In this document: piece by piece, positions 6,766-15,456 of the stretch | How the letters are laid out: every line of letters starts with the position of its first letter | How positions within the stretch are numbered: the stretch's first letter is position 1 | NCBI RefSeq assembly: GCF_014596915.1 | Contig: NZ_JACVWU010000010.1 | Coordinates: forward strand, 62,001-126,000 | Source of the DNA: Streptomyces sp. TRM68416 | GTDB taxonomy: Bacteria; Actinomycetota; Actinomycetes; Streptomycetales; Streptomycetaceae | Direction: 5' to 3' | DNA length: 64,000 bases | Program-made: the position numbers and the translations under genes | The notes under the pieces: generated by a model | Seen by the model: the letters and a program-made list of their open reading frames with translations, nothing else | What the model was told of the DNA's origin: nothing | Database searches by the model: none

Positions 6766-9326
6766 CGTTCCCTCTCGTCGTTGCCCGGCGTGACCGCGAG
6801 GGGCAGCCGGATGCGGACCGTGCCCTGCGGTCCGGTGGTCAGGGTGCCGCCGAGTGCCGAGACCCGTGCCGTCAGCCGCTCCCTCAGCGTGGGCTCGGCG
6901 GCGCGGGGCACCCCGGTGGCCATGAGCGTCAACGTACCGTCGTCCGCGTCGACTTCGAGCGCCGCCGGTTCCTCGCCGCCGGCCGTGAGCACGGTCTCGG
7001 CGGCGTGGTAGGCGGCCAGGTCGACGGCGGTGGGGAGGCGCTCCGGTACGCGGTCGGTCAGCCGTATCTCGATGTCGCGTCCGGTGGCGCGGAGTTGGCG
7101 GGCGAGCAGGTCGAGCGCCTGGAGGGTGGGCTGCGGCCGCAGCTCTGCTCCGGCCTCTCCGTCCCGGACCGCGTCGAGCAGGGCGCGCATCGCGGCCAGG
7201 GCCTCCCGGGCCCGTTCGGCGGTCGCGTCGAGCCGTCCGGCCTCCGCCTCCCTGATCATGTCGGCGGTGCGTGAGAGGACGGTGGTCTCCAGCCCGGCGG
7301 CGATCCTACGGCGCTCCGCCCACGCGTCCCGGACGGCATCCTCCGTCCAGGCGGCAAGGCGTTCGTTCCGCGCTCCCCGGGCGGCCCGGTGGCTCCGACC
7401 TCGCAGGACTCCGGCCCCGTGGGCGGCGCCGACCGCGAGGGCCGCCGCGACCGTCGCCGACGCCACGACCGCCCCTACGGGGACCGTCGTGCCCCGGTCC
7501 AGCACGGCCGCCGTCGCGGCGAACGCGTGCACCACGACGGCGGCGATCGGAAGGACCGGCCATGATGTGCGCGGGCGCACCGGCTGCGGCACGCGCGGAC
7601 GCCCCTCGGCGACACCTGCCGGTTCCGCCCGAGCGGCTCCGCCTGCGGTGGTACGGGCCGATGCCCGACCCGCGGGAGCGGAACAGTCTGCGCCTGTACA
7701 GGCCGAGCTTGGGCTCCCGGAATCGGAGTGGCCTTGGGCAGCACGGGCCGAGCCCCGCCCCCCGGAAGCAGAACGGCCTGCGGCCGCACGGGCAGCGTCC
7801 GCCGCGACTGCCGCGCACGTCGCGAGCACGCTCAACACGGGAGGCAGGACCGCCGGCCCGGTGTACTCCCCCGCCGCCATCGCCACCGGCCACAGCAGGG
7901 CCAGACCGAGCAGGGCTCCCCGAGCAGCGCGGGGCGTCCGGCGCAGCCACAGCAGGGCGACCGCCTGTGCAGCGGCCAGCAGCGCGAAGAGCACGCCCGC
8001 GGACACCCGCGTACCGTTCGACACGTCCTCCGCCCGGACGACCAGCGCCGGCAGCAGCGGCTGTACGACCAGACCGGCGGCGGCCGTCAGTTGTGCCAGG
8101 CGGTAGGTCCGCGGAACGGACGACTCCACCGGGGCCGCGGTCCGGCCGGGCAGGACCGCGCGCACCTCCCAACCGCCGTCCGCCGTGGGGCCGGTGGTGA
8201 GGCTGCCGCCCGCCTCCCGAGCCCTCGACCTCAGAAAACCCTGGCCCCGGCCGCCGCCGAGTCCCGCCCCGTGCGCCACCGCCCCGGCCGGCGCTGACGC
8301 GCTCGTGACCACGACGTCCGTGCGGGTGTCGCCGTACCGGACCTGCACCCTCGTATGCGCACCCGGGGCATACCGCGCCACGTTGGTCAACGCCTCGCGC
8401 ACGATGCCGTACGCCGCGTCCGCGAGGGCACCGTCCGGGAGGGCGTCGATGGCGCAGTCCACTTGCTGGTCCAGGCGCCGGAATCCCTCGACCAGGCTCA
8501 GCAGACGCTCCTCCGGTGACGGCAGTTGCTCGCGGGAGGGCGCCGGGGCCCGAACCGCGCCGAGCGCACGGCTGACCTCGCGTCCGGTCTCCCTCGCGAA
8601 CTCCAGCGCCTCCTCGGCCATTTCGGGGCGGCGTTCACGCAACCCGAGGGCCGCACCCGCCGTGACCACCACAGCCGTCAGATGATGAGCGCTGACGTCG
8701 TGCAACTCCCGCTCCATCCGCTGCCGTTCCACGGCCGGAAGCCGGTGACGTTCGAACTCGGCCCGCTTCAGCACCTGTTCGGCCGCATGCCGTGCCCGAC
8801 GCGCCCGCCGCACGAGCAGGCCGACGCCGCACGAGGCGGCATACAGCACCGCCGTCAGAACAAGATCGAGTCCGTTGCGGTCGCTGAGCCCGTGCAGGCT
8901 GATGCCCTGCAGGAGCTGCCAGACAGCCAGCGCCATCCCGCACAACACAGCGGTGAAGGCGTCGAGTTCGGTCGCCACGGTGAACAGGGCCAGCGCGACG
9001 CCTGCGGTCCCGAGCACCGCCATCGCCCCGGCGGGCAGCGGCCCGGCGCCCAGCGCACAGGCGGCGGCGACCACGACAAGGGCGGCCACCGGGCGGACGC
9101 GACGAAGCGCGAGTGCGGCCGTCACCACCCCGGCGACCAGGGCCGCGACGAGAAGAGCGGACGCGGGCGGGACGACCCCGCGCACCAGCGCCGCGCCCGG
9201 CCACACCACGGCCTGGACACAGGCCGGCAGAGCCGGAAGCAGCCGGTCGCCGGTTCGGCGCGGCATGACGCATTCGACAGCGGTTGAGATGACGGACGGG
9301 ATGACGGATCTCGCGGCGGATTTCAT
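6762..9326 (-). CDS. tandem histidine kinase with a degenerate second module
   Basis: The polypeptide holds two kinase-like modules in series. Module 1 has about five membrane segments (residues 25-165), a HisKA_3 helix RQRMERELHDVSAHH with H209, and an ATPase domain beginning VREALTNVARYAPG. Module 2 has its own membrane segments (about 400-510), an Ala/Ser/Gly-rich linker, two more segments, then ERRRIAAGLETTVLSRTADM where the phospho-accepting His is replaced by Glu, and a weak ATPase-like C-terminus. So only the first module can autophosphorylate. The second may be regulatory or dimerising. The start is uncertain: ATG at 9326 or ATG at 9266 (MPRRTGDRLL), neither with a strong ribosome site. 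It is coupled to the regulator at 6765. Confidence 0.85.
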   Translation of the reverse strand: MKSAARSVIPSVISTAVECVMPRRTGDRLLPALPACVQAVVWPGAALVRGVVPPASALLVAALVAGVVTAALALRRVRPVAALVVVAAACALGAGPLPAGAMAVLGTAGVALALFTVATELDAFTAVLCGMALAVWQLLQGISLHGLSDRNGLDLVLTAVLYAASCGVGLLVRRARRARHAAEQVLKRAEFERHRLPAVERQRMERELHDVSAHHLTAVVVTAGAALGLRERRPEMAEEALEFARETGREVSRALGAVRAPAPSREQLPSPEERLLSLVEGFRRLDQQVDCAIDALPDGALADAAYGIVREALTNVARYAPGAHTRVQVRYGDTRTDVVVTSASAPAGAVAHGAGLGGGRGQGFLRSRAREAGGSLTTGPTADGGWEVRAVLPGRTAAPVESSVPRTYRLAQLTAAAGLVVQPLLPALVVRAEDVSNGTRVSAGVLFALLAAAQAVALLWLRRTPRAARGALLGLALLWPVAMAAGEYTGPAVLPPVLSVLATCAAVAADAARAAAGRSASGGRGSARAAQGHSDSGSPSSACTGADCSAPAGRASARTTAGGAARAEPAGVAEGRPRVPQPVRPRTSWPVLPIAAVVVHAFAATAAVLDRGTTVPVGAVVASATVAAALAVGAAHGAGVLRGRSHRAARGARNERLAAWTEDAVRDAWAERRRIAAGLETTVLSRTADMIREAEAGRLDATAERAREALAAMRALLDAVRDGEAGAELRPQPTLQALDLLARQLRATGRDIEIRLTDRVPERLPTAVDLAAYHAAETVLTAGGEEPAALEVDADDGTLTLMATGVPRAAEPTLRERLTARVSALGGTLTTGPQGTVRIRLPLAVTPGNDERER

Positions 9327-9600
9327 GGCGGATCAAGGCTATGACCGCAGGTGAGCGGCCCGAATCCGGCTGACGACGGATTCCGGTCTCCAACCTGGGT
9401 TACAGACCCTCTACCTGCGGTTCGAGGCCCCGATCCTCCCGCAGCCCGAGGACGGCCCCACGCCCTCGACCATAGGCTCGATCACATTGAGAACGCGGCA
9501 GGCCACCGCTTCTACGACCGCTTCTACGACCACTTCCACCAGCGGTTCTTCCACACAGCTCCGCGTATCCAACTCTCCAACGAATTCAGGGGGATCTCCC

Positions 9601-10050
9601 ATGTCCAAGCGCATTCTCCTCTCCTCGCTCATCGGCGCCGTCGCCCTCGGCGGAGTGGCCGCCGGCGGCCTCGCCCTGGCCTCGGCCCCCTCGGAGCCAA
9701 CGCTGAAGAACGAGTCGGCCCGCTACGTGGCTCCGTCCGAAGCCGGCGCGGGTTCGCTCACCTACACCGTGGACGTGAGCGACGAGTCGGGCATCCGGGA
9801 CCTCAAGGTCCTTGCCTGGCCCGCGAGTTCCAAGCTCGACCCGACCGAGGAGGAGCTTCGCTCCGTGGACCGCGCCGAGTGCCGCAGCACCTCGGACGAG
9901 ACCACCCGCTGCACCTACGCACTGAAGGTCACGAAGAAGGAGGCGGCCGATCTGGCCAAGGGCACCTGGTACATCTCGGCCCTGGCCACGGCCAAGGACG
10001 GCGACACGACGTTCGCGCCCCGCGCCGCCACGTTCATCGTCACGCCCTGA
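9601..10050 (+). CDS. DUF5707 secreted protein
   Basis: This 149-residue protein starts with a Sec signal peptide (MSKRILLSSLIGAVALGGVA... to about residue 28) and continues as a single beta-rich extracellular domain (TYTVDVSDESGIRDLKVLAWPASS, then TRCTYALKVT). It matches what I know of the DUF5707 family in Streptomyces, of unknown function. Two cysteines (in ECRST and TRCTY) could pair outside the cell. The frame is open further upstream, but GGGGG 6 nt before the ATG at 9601 and the signal peptide decide this start. It is divergent from the tandem kinase. The 275-bp spacer contains short CGCTTCTACGAC repeats and no clear promoter that I can name. Confidence 0.8.
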   Translation: MSKRILLSSLIGAVALGGVAAGGLALASAPSEPTLKNESARYVAPSEAGAGSLTYTVDVSDESGIRDLKVLAWPASSKLDPTEEELRSVDRAECRSTSDETTRCTYALKVTKKEAADLAKGTWYISALATAKDGDTTFAPRAATFIVTP

Positions 10051-10144
10051 CACGCCCGTCGAGCCATCGTTCAGTGCGCCCGTCCGCCGAAGGCACATGC
10101 CGTCGGCAGGCGGGCGCACGGCTTCCCCGCTCACCCGAACACCC

Positions 10145-10180
10145 TTGCCCACAACCGAGCAGGCACCCTACGCTGACTTT
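10145..10180 (+). promoter_or_regulatory. leaderless promoter with overlapping inverted repeat
   Basis: TTGCCC (10145-10150), an 18-bp spacer and TACGCT (10169-10174) are followed after 6 nt by the GTG start codon at 10181. No ribosome site is present, as expected for a leaderless mRNA. The inverted repeat ACTTTGT...AAACAAAT (10176-10199) covers the transcription start and first codons, so a bound repressor there would block initiation. A related element is at 3637-3660. Confidence 0.6.
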
Positions 10181-11392
10181 GTGCCGCCAATAAACAAATC
10201 CCGTCGGCGCACCGCCGCGCCGGACGCCCGAACCGACCTCACCCGCCTCCGCACCGCCCTGACCACCTTCTTCGCCCTCGACGGCTTCATCTTCGCCGGC
10301 TGGGTCGTCCGCATCCCCGCCATCAAGGAACAGACCGGCGCCACCGCCGGCACTCTCGGCCTCGCCCTCCTCGGTGTCTCCGCGGGCGCCGTGATCACGA
10401 TGATGCTCACCGGCCGCCTCTGCCGCCGCTACGGCAACCACCGGGTCACCGTCGTCTGCGCGGTCCTGCTCTCCCTCAGCGTCGCCCTGCCCCCGCTCAC
10501 CCACTCCGTCCCGGCCCTCACCGCGGTACTGCTGGTCTTCGGCGCCGCCTACGGCGGGATCAACGTCGCCTTCAACAGCGCGGCCGTCGACCTGGTCGCC
10601 GCCCTGCGGCGGCCGATCATGCCCAGCTTCCACGCGGCCTTCAGTCTCGGCGGGATGATCGGCGCCGGGCTCGGCGGCCTGGTGGCCGGGGCCTTCTCCC
10701 CGACGCGGCATCTGCTCGGCCTCACCGCCGTCGGACTGGTCGTGACGGCGGTCGCGGGGCGCACGCTCCTGCGGCAGGAACCACCGCGGCCACCGGATCG
10801 CGTCGTCGACAGCGCCGGGCGGGGCGAGTCGCGCCGACCGGACCGGCGCACCCGCGGGCTGGTCGTGGTCTTCGGACTGATCGCGCTGTGCACGGCCTAC
10901 GGCGAGGGGGCCATGGCCGACTGGGGCGCCCTGCACCTCGAACAGGACCTGGACGCCCCGCCGGGTCTGGCGGCCGCGGGGTACGCGTGCTTCGCGCTCG
11001 CCATGACGGTCGGCCGGCTCACGGGGTCGGCCCTGCTCGAACGGCTGGGCCGCACCCGTACGGTGGTCTTCGGCGGTGCCACCGCGGCCGTCGGCATGCT
11101 CCTCGGCTCCCTCTCCCCCGCCGTGTGGGCGGCGCTGCTCGAGTTCGCCGTCACCGGGCTCGGGCTGGCCAACCTCTTCCCGATCGCCATCGAGCGCGCC
11201 GGCGCGCTCGCGGGCCCGAGCGGCGTCGCGACCGCCTCCACCCTCGGCTACGGCGGCATGCTCCTCGGACCGCCCGCCATCGGCTTCATGGCCGACTGGC
11301 TCTCCCTGCCCACCGCACTCACCAGCGTCGCCGCGCTGGCCGCCGTGGCCTCGGTCATCGGGGCCGCGACCCGGCACACGACCACGGACTGA
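10181..11392 (+). CDS. MFS transporter, YbjJ-like
   Basis: This is a 12-segment major facilitator protein of about 403 residues, located in the cytoplasmic membrane. The first helix (LTTFFALDGFIFAGWVVRIPAI) and the loop-2 motif GRLCRRYGNHR are clear. The central hydrophilic loop (about residues 205-225) separates the two six-helix halves. The overall pattern (FFALDGFIFAGWVVRIPAIKE, HAAFSLGGMIGAGLGG, GEGAMADWGALHL) is that of the YbjJ family, of unknown substrate. The GTG at 10181 fits the leaderless promoter. Earlier in-frame codons back to 10097 lie within or upstream of that promoter. It is followed directly by a transposase remnant. Confidence 0.9.
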   Translation: MPPINKSRRRTAAPDARTDLTRLRTALTTFFALDGFIFAGWVVRIPAIKEQTGATAGTLGLALLGVSAGAVITMMLTGRLCRRYGNHRVTVVCAVLLSLSVALPPLTHSVPALTAVLLVFGAAYGGINVAFNSAAVDLVAALRRPIMPSFHAAFSLGGMIGAGLGGLVAGAFSPTRHLLGLTAVGLVVTAVAGRTLLRQEPPRPPDRVVDSAGRGESRRPDRRTRGLVVVFGLIALCTAYGEGAMADWGALHLEQDLDAPPGLAAAGYACFALAMTVGRLTGSALLERLGRTRTVVFGGATAAVGMLLGSLSPAVWAALLEFAVTGLGLANLFPIAIERAGALAGPSGVATASTLGYGGMLLGPPAIGFMADWLSLPTALTSVAALAAVASVIGAATRHTTTD

Positions 11393-11399
11393 CCTGCGC

Positions 11400-11819
11400 A
11401 AGGCTCCGCCGGGCGGTATAGCCACCGAGCCGGACGACCATGGCCTCGGACGCTCCCGCGGCGGCCTGACCACCAAGCTCCACCTGGCCGCCGAGCAAGA
11501 ACAGCAGCCCATGCCGATCGTGGTCACGGCCGGCCAGCGCGGGGGTTCCCCGAAGGTTCGAACCCGTCCTGGAACTCCGCCGAGGGCGACGGCGCACCGG
11601 CGGACACCCGGCAAGAAGCTGGGTTCGAGGGGCAGCAGGCCGCCGAAGTTCGACCCGGAGGACTACCGGGCTCGACACGCGGTCGAGTGCGGCATCAATC
11701 GCCTCAAGAGGCATCGCGCCGTAGCCACAAGGCACGACAAGCCCGCGGTCCGCTACGAGGCGACCGTCCTCGTAGCGGCCATCAACGAGTCTGTGACCGC
11801 CGGGTTGACAGGCCTCTAG
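11400..11819 (+). pseudogene. IS5-family transposase remnant
   Basis: The frame encodes TEPDDHGLGRSRGGLTTKLHLA, then VTAGQRG, and later KFDPEDYRARHAVECGINRLKRHRAVATRHDKPAVRYEATVLVAAINE, which are landmarks of Streptomyces IS5-group transposases. The N-terminal third is missing, and the middle (between VTAGQRG and GSRGSRPPKFDPED) is shortened by an internal deletion. Catalytic DDE spacing is therefore destroyed. The stop codon TAG (11817-11819) overlaps the stop of the convergent NIPSNAP gene within CTAG. No terminal inverted repeats could be identified around it. Confidence 0.8.
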
Positions 11820-12133
11820 GAGTTGGGCGTCTGGTCGAGTGGCCGCAGGAAGCGACGTTCGTACCGGCGAATGCATCGGGTCCGACGAGCCAACTCAATC
11901 GTCTCCTGGCACTCGGGGGCACGCGCGCTGTCAGCTCGGTACTGCTCGTATACGGCGAGGCTGGGGAAGGAGAAGAGTGCGTACGCGATGTCACTGTCGC
12001 CCTCGCTGGGCAGAAAATAGCCGTGGTGCGTGCCCCCGAACCTGCCGACGAGGGCGACCCACCGGCGGCCGTACTCTTCGAAGTCCTCGATGCGGTCGGG
12101 ATCGATCTCGTATTTCACGTGAACGGTAATCAT
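11816..12133 (-). CDS. NIPSNAP-family protein
   Basis: This 105-residue protein is a single dimeric alpha/beta-barrel (ferredoxin-like) domain: MITVHVKYEIDPDRIEDFEEYGRRWVALVGRFGG, then HHGYFLPSEGDSDIAYALFSFPSLAVYEQYR. That matches NIPSNAP/EthD-like stand-alone proteins, whose biochemical role is unclear. I chose the ATG at 12133 because the family begins MITVH. An ATG at 12178 would add 15 residues with no ribosome site. Its 3' end abuts a transposase remnant. Confidence 0.75.
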   Translation of the reverse strand: MITVHVKYEIDPDRIEDFEEYGRRWVALVGRFGGTHHGYFLPSEGDSDIAYALFSFPSLAVYEQYRADSARAPECQETIELARRTRCIRRYERRFLRPLDQTPNS

Positions 12134-12335
12134 GCAACGACATGATGCCTGAGCTGGAGCGTCAGGCTCGGTAGTCATGAGTCACATCGGTTCGCAGACT
12201 CGCCGGGGCGGACGCCCCTGGCTGCCGCAGCAAGAACCGGTTTGGTGGCGGACCGGCTGCGCAGCACAGTCGAAAATTCCTTGCGGAGTCGTGGGAGCAC
12301 TCGATACCCAGCATCGGGACGACAAGGAGCACAGG

Positions 12336-13052
12336 ATGACGACCCGTCTGGGTTCATTGAACGAGTTCTGCTGGATGGACCTCAAAACCCGTGACTCAGC
12401 CGGCACCGCCACCTTCTTCTCGACGACGCTGGGCTGGCGCTTCGCAGTGGACGAGAAGGACTGGCGAAAGGCCGTCAAGATAACCATCGACGGGCACCCG
12501 GTCGGCGGGGTGAGCGATCTGGCGAACCCGGTCTACCCACCGGGAACACCCGCCCACATCGCCTACTACTTGGCAGTCGACAACGTCGACCGCCGCGCCG
12601 AAGTGGCGACGGCGAACGGCGCTCGCCTGGTCGTACCTCCCTTCGACGCGGGCGATCAGGGGCGCATGGCAACATTGATCGATCCGGTGGGCGCCGCCTT
12701 CTCCCTGTGGCAGCCGCGCAACTTCACCGGCTGGCAGTTTCCGTCGCGCTTGGCGGGTGCCCCGCACCGCATGGTCCTGACGTGCGCCCAGCCTGAGCAG
12801 GCCCGGCACTTCTACCAGAAGACAACAGGGACCCCTCTGATCAGCGCCGATTTCATAGCCGCAGATGGACCGGGTGCATCCGCTCCGCAGTGGGAGCTCG
12901 CGGTCGGCGTCGAGGATCTGGACGGCGTCGTCGCACGCACACACGATCACGGCCAGGACTCGGCCACCTGGTCCGAGAACGCCGGTAGTCGTGTTGTGCG
13001 GTTGAGCAGTCCGGAGGGACTGACACTCCTCGTTCGCGGCCTTGAGCAGTGA
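12336..13052 (+). CDS. VOC-family protein, two glyoxalase domains
   Basis: This 238-residue cytosolic protein has two vicinal-oxygen-chelate repeats. The first runs from NEFCWMDLKTRDSAGTATFFSTTLGW to LIDPVGAAFSLWQPRNF, the second from APHRMVLTCAQPEQARHFYQKTTG to SSPEGLTLLV. Metal ligands are not obviously conserved, so it may bind rather than convert its ligand. AAGGAG (12324-12329) lies 6 nt before the ATG. It is related to the VOC protein at 47689, although the second domain is more diverged. The gene is less GC-biased than its surroundings and sits between gene remnants, which hints at acquisition. Confidence 0.85.
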   Translation: MTTRLGSLNEFCWMDLKTRDSAGTATFFSTTLGWRFAVDEKDWRKAVKITIDGHPVGGVSDLANPVYPPGTPAHIAYYLAVDNVDRRAEVATANGARLVVPPFDAGDQGRMATLIDPVGAAFSLWQPRNFTGWQFPSRLAGAPHRMVLTCAQPEQARHFYQKTTGTPLISADFIAADGPGASAPQWELAVGVEDLDGVVARTHDHGQDSATWSENAGSRVVRLSSPEGLTLLVRGLEQ

Positions 13053-13234
13053 CTCGGCCGTCGACCATGTGGCGGTCGCAGCCTGGCCCGACCCGGCGGA
13101 CCAGCAACTGTCGTACGGTCACGCCCTGGTCGAGCGCTCCACGCTCGGCGACACCACAGGCTCCACCGTCGCCACCTTCGCCAACTCGAACCGCCCCGCA
13201 GGCCGGACCAACCACAAGGGTTCGTTCGTCCGGC

Positions 13235-13455
13235 CTGCGCTACATCCTCAACCCGCCCGGACGGCCGCCCGGATCCACCAGCGCCTGGGCTACGGCCAGA
13301 GCAAGCCGGACCGGGACGCGTTCTTCGGCATTCTGCGCGAGCCGGGATTCGACGGGGCGGCCGCGGTGTGCGGGTTTGCCCGGGAGGAACGGGCCCGCGC
13401 GTCGTCGGCGTTCATCCCGGCCCCCGTCCGTGAGGAGCTCCCCGCCCGAGACGCC
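13235..13455 (+). pseudogene. sugar phosphate isomerase/epimerase remnant
   Basis: LRYILNPPGR in one frame continues as RIHQRLGYGQSKPDRDAFFGILREPGFDGAAAVCGFAREERARASS in another. Both pieces resemble the C-terminal part of TIM-barrel sugar isomerases (RYIVNPPG..RIHQHLGYGQ.. VDWDAFFGTLRE.GFDG..TVCVF.WEERA in my memory of the family). The frame change and loss of the N-terminal barrel mark it as decayed. The 180 bp before it (13053-13234) contain no gene I recognise. Confidence 0.5.
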
Positions 13456-13458
13456 TCA

Positions 13459-14067
13459 TCAGGCCTGCCTGAGTTCCGCCGCTCCGAAGGAGACGTTGAA
13501 CCGGTCGCACCAGATACTGACGCTGCTGTAGTGGGTCAGGTCGACGTCGGCCGGGACGGTGTAGTTCTGGCTGCCCTTGTTGCCCTTGAGCTTGCCGAGG
13601 CTGACGTACTTGCCGTCGTCGAAGACGTGCCAGCCGGCCCTGCCCTCCTTCACGGGTGCGTCGGTCAGCCAGACGCGCAGGTCGGGGCCGTTGCTGGTGT
13701 CGAGGTTCTCCAGCCGGACGATGTGGGAGCCGTCGGCGAGCCGGACGAGCTTCACCGTGCCGGAGGTGGCGTGCTCGTGACTGATCAGCTCGCCGTCGGC
13801 GAGGGTCTCGGGGCCGGCCGGCGGCGCGGACGGCTCCGCGGTGGACGGCGCGGAGGGCTCCGTAGTGGACGGGGCGGAGCCCTCCGTGGAAGTGGAGGGC
13901 TCCGCCGTCGCGGGCGGCGCGGCTGTCCCCACGGCCACGGGCAGCGCCTCGTCCACGGTCTCGTCCTGCCACAGCTTCCACGGCTGGAACCAGTACAGCC
14001 CGAATCCGATCCCGACGACGGCCACCACCACTACCGAGATGACCAGCGACTTCCGCACGCGCCCCAT
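13459..14067 (-). CDS. membrane-anchored DM13-domain protein
   Basis: The protein (202 residues) has one N-terminal membrane anchor (SLVISVVVVAVVGIGFGLYWF, about residues 7-27), a low-complexity Ser/Thr/Pro/Ala linker with repeated TEPSAPST-type units, and a C-terminal DM13 domain: ATSGTVKLVRLADGSHIVRLENLDTSNGPDLRVWLTDAP, then VWCDRF-like SIWCDRFNVSFGAAEL. DM13 domains have been proposed to carry redox-active cysteine or mediate electron transfer outside the cell. The single conserved Cys of IWCDRF is present. I prefer the ATG at 14067 (MGRVRKSLV); upstream codons would add an unlikely basic extension. Confidence 0.85.
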   Translation of the reverse strand: MGRVRKSLVISVVVVAVVGIGFGLYWFQPWKLWQDETVDEALPVAVGTAAPPATAEPSTSTEGSAPSTTEPSAPSTAEPSAPPAGPETLADGELISHEHATSGTVKLVRLADGSHIVRLENLDTSNGPDLRVWLTDAPVKEGRAGWHVFDDGKYVSLGKLKGNKGSQNYTVPADVDLTHYSSVSIWCDRFNVSFGAAELRQA

Positions 14068-14207
14068 GACCCGCCCCGTTCCTTGGGAGTTTTTCTGCCG
14101 GCTCCTATTCCAACGGGTCAACGGCCCCTTGGGCAGCCCTGAACCGATGACGAAACCCTTACGGGCACCTCCCTTCGGACCGTGCCCCATCAGGGACAAT
14201 CGGCCGC

Positions 14208-14942
14208 ATGAAGACTGCTGAGTTCCTCAACGCCCTGGATCGGGAGGGCCGTTTGCTGGCCGCGGCGGCCGAGGAGACCGGGACCGATACCAAGGTGCCG
14301 ACCTGCCCGGGGTGGCAGGTGCGCGATCTGCTGCGGCACACGGGGGCGGTGCACCGCTGGGCGACCGCTTTCGTCGCCGAGGGCCAGGCCTCGGCGCGGC
14401 CCATGGCCGACCCGCCCGAGCTCGACGGGGCCGAACTGCTGGACTGGTTCCGGGCGGGCCACCGCCGTCTTGTCGACACCCTCGCCGCCGCCCCGCCCGC
14501 CGTCCAGTGCTGGCACTTCCTGCCCGCGCCGTCGCCGCTCGCCTTCTGGGCCCGCCGGCAGGCGCACGAGACGGCGGTGCACCGCTTCGACGCGGAGGCG
14601 GCACGCGGCGGGACGCCGAGCGAGGTCGCCCCGGACTTCGCCGCCGACGGCATCGAGGAGTTGCTGTTCGGCTTCCACGCCCGCGCCAGGAGCCGCGCCC
14701 GCACCGCCGAGCCGCGCGTGCTGCGGGTGCGGGCGACCGACATGGCCGACGCCGCATGGACGGTACGGCTGACGCAGGAGCCGCCCGCGGCCGCGCGCGG
14801 GGACGTCGAGGAGGCGGACTGCGAAGTGAGCGGACCCGTCGGGCAGTTGTATCTGTCGCTGTGGAACCGGGTGCCGTTCCCGGACGTGACCGGTGACGCC
14901 TCGGTGGCCGCGCTGTGGCGGGAGAAGTCCGCCATCGGCTAG
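14208..14942 (+). CDS. mycothiol-dependent maleylpyruvate isomerase family protein
   Basis: This 244-residue protein has a DinB-like four-helix MDMPI N-domain (FLNALDREGRLLAAAAEETG, VPTCPGWQVRDLLRHTGAVHRWA) and an MDMPI C-domain (from about residue 150). His residues in VRDLLRHTGAVH and RRQAHETAVHRFDAE fit the family's metal site. Such enzymes use mycothiol as cofactor, which fits an actinobacterial host. The particular substrate is not known. A GACAAT box (14195-14200) lies 7 nt before the ATG, consistent with leaderless transcription. It is divergent from the DM13 gene. Confidence 0.88.
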   Translation: MKTAEFLNALDREGRLLAAAAEETGTDTKVPTCPGWQVRDLLRHTGAVHRWATAFVAEGQASARPMADPPELDGAELLDWFRAGHRRLVDTLAAAPPAVQCWHFLPAPSPLAFWARRQAHETAVHRFDAEAARGGTPSEVAPDFAADGIEELLFGFHARARSRARTAEPRVLRVRATDMADAAWTVRLTQEPPAAARGDVEEADCEVSGPVGQLYLSLWNRVPFPDVTGDASVAALWREKSAIG

Positions 14943-14993
14943 AACCACCGGCACGTAGAACTAGCGGCACGTAGAACTACCCGCGCGCCACGC

Positions 14994-15371
14994 TCAGTCG
15001 GCAAGCATCTTCGTCAGTACCGCGCGCTGCACCGGCAGTACCTCGTCGTGCAGCGCGTGGCCCTTGTCCGTGAGGGCGACCTTCACCCCGCGCCGGTCCT
15101 CGGGGCACATACGGCGTTCGACGAGCCCGTCCTTCTCCAGGCGCGCGACCAGCCGCGACAGCGCGCTCTGGCTGAGGTGGACGTACTCGGCGATCTCCTG
15201 CACGCGCAGGGGGCACGTACCGCCCGACAGCACGTCCAGCACCTCGAAGTCGCTGCCGCACAGGCCGTGTTGGTGCAGCGCACGGTCGAGTTCGCACTGG
15301 GTGCGGGCATGCAGCGAAAGGATGTCCCGCCATTGGTCCACGAGCGCCTGCTCGGCCTTCTTCGCCGCCAT
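14994..15371 (-). CDS. MarR-family repressor
   Basis: This 125-residue winged-helix protein carries LCGSDFEVLDVLSGGTCPLRVQEIAEYVHLSQSALSRLVARLEKDGLVERRMCPEDRRGVKVALTDKG in the MarR pattern, ending in a dimerisation helix. The ATG at 15371 (MAAKKAEQALVDQW) gives the usual family length; longer in-frame starts run through the regulatory spacer. It is divergent from the DHA2 exporter at 15457, and the 85-bp spacer is full of palindromes. The likely role is ligand-relieved repression of that exporter and of itself. Confidence 0.88.
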   Translation of the reverse strand: MAAKKAEQALVDQWRDILSLHARTQCELDRALHQHGLCGSDFEVLDVLSGGTCPLRVQEIAEYVHLSQSALSRLVARLEKDGLVERRMCPEDRRGVKVALTDKGHALHDEVLPVQRAVLTKMLAD

Positions 15372-15400
15372 GGCCGCACCGTAGCAGAGAAACGAATTTG

Positions 15401-15449
15401 TTGCATCGTAATTAAATGCATTTGCATTCGATGCATGCGCATGTAGTGT
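15401..15449 (+). promoter_or_regulatory. nested MarR operators and leaderless exporter promoter
   Basis: This unusually AT-rich spacer holds AATGCA-TT-TGCATT (15415-15428) nested inside TGCATCG (15402-15408) and CGATGCA (15429-15435), plus GCATGCGCATG-type repeats after it. TTGCAT (15422-15427) and TAGTGT (15444-15449) make a promoter with a 16-bp spacer, ending 7 nt before the exporter's ATG. Repressor bound to any of the dyads would cover this promoter. Confidence 0.55.
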
Positions 15450-15456
15450 CTGCGGC

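Noticed and set aside
9411..9450. GGTTCGAGGCCCC considered as a tRNA T-loop
   Set aside because: No cloverleaf arms pair around it and no acceptor stem could be formed.
10097..10180. earlier start of the MFS transporter gene
   Set aside because: The extra codons would contain the -35 and -10 boxes and have no ribosome site; the leaderless GTG at 10181 fits better.
13053..14142. open plus-strand frame upstream of the DM13 gene region
   Set aside because: It overlaps the DM13 gene on the other strand and contains the isomerase remnant only in part; no complete protein.
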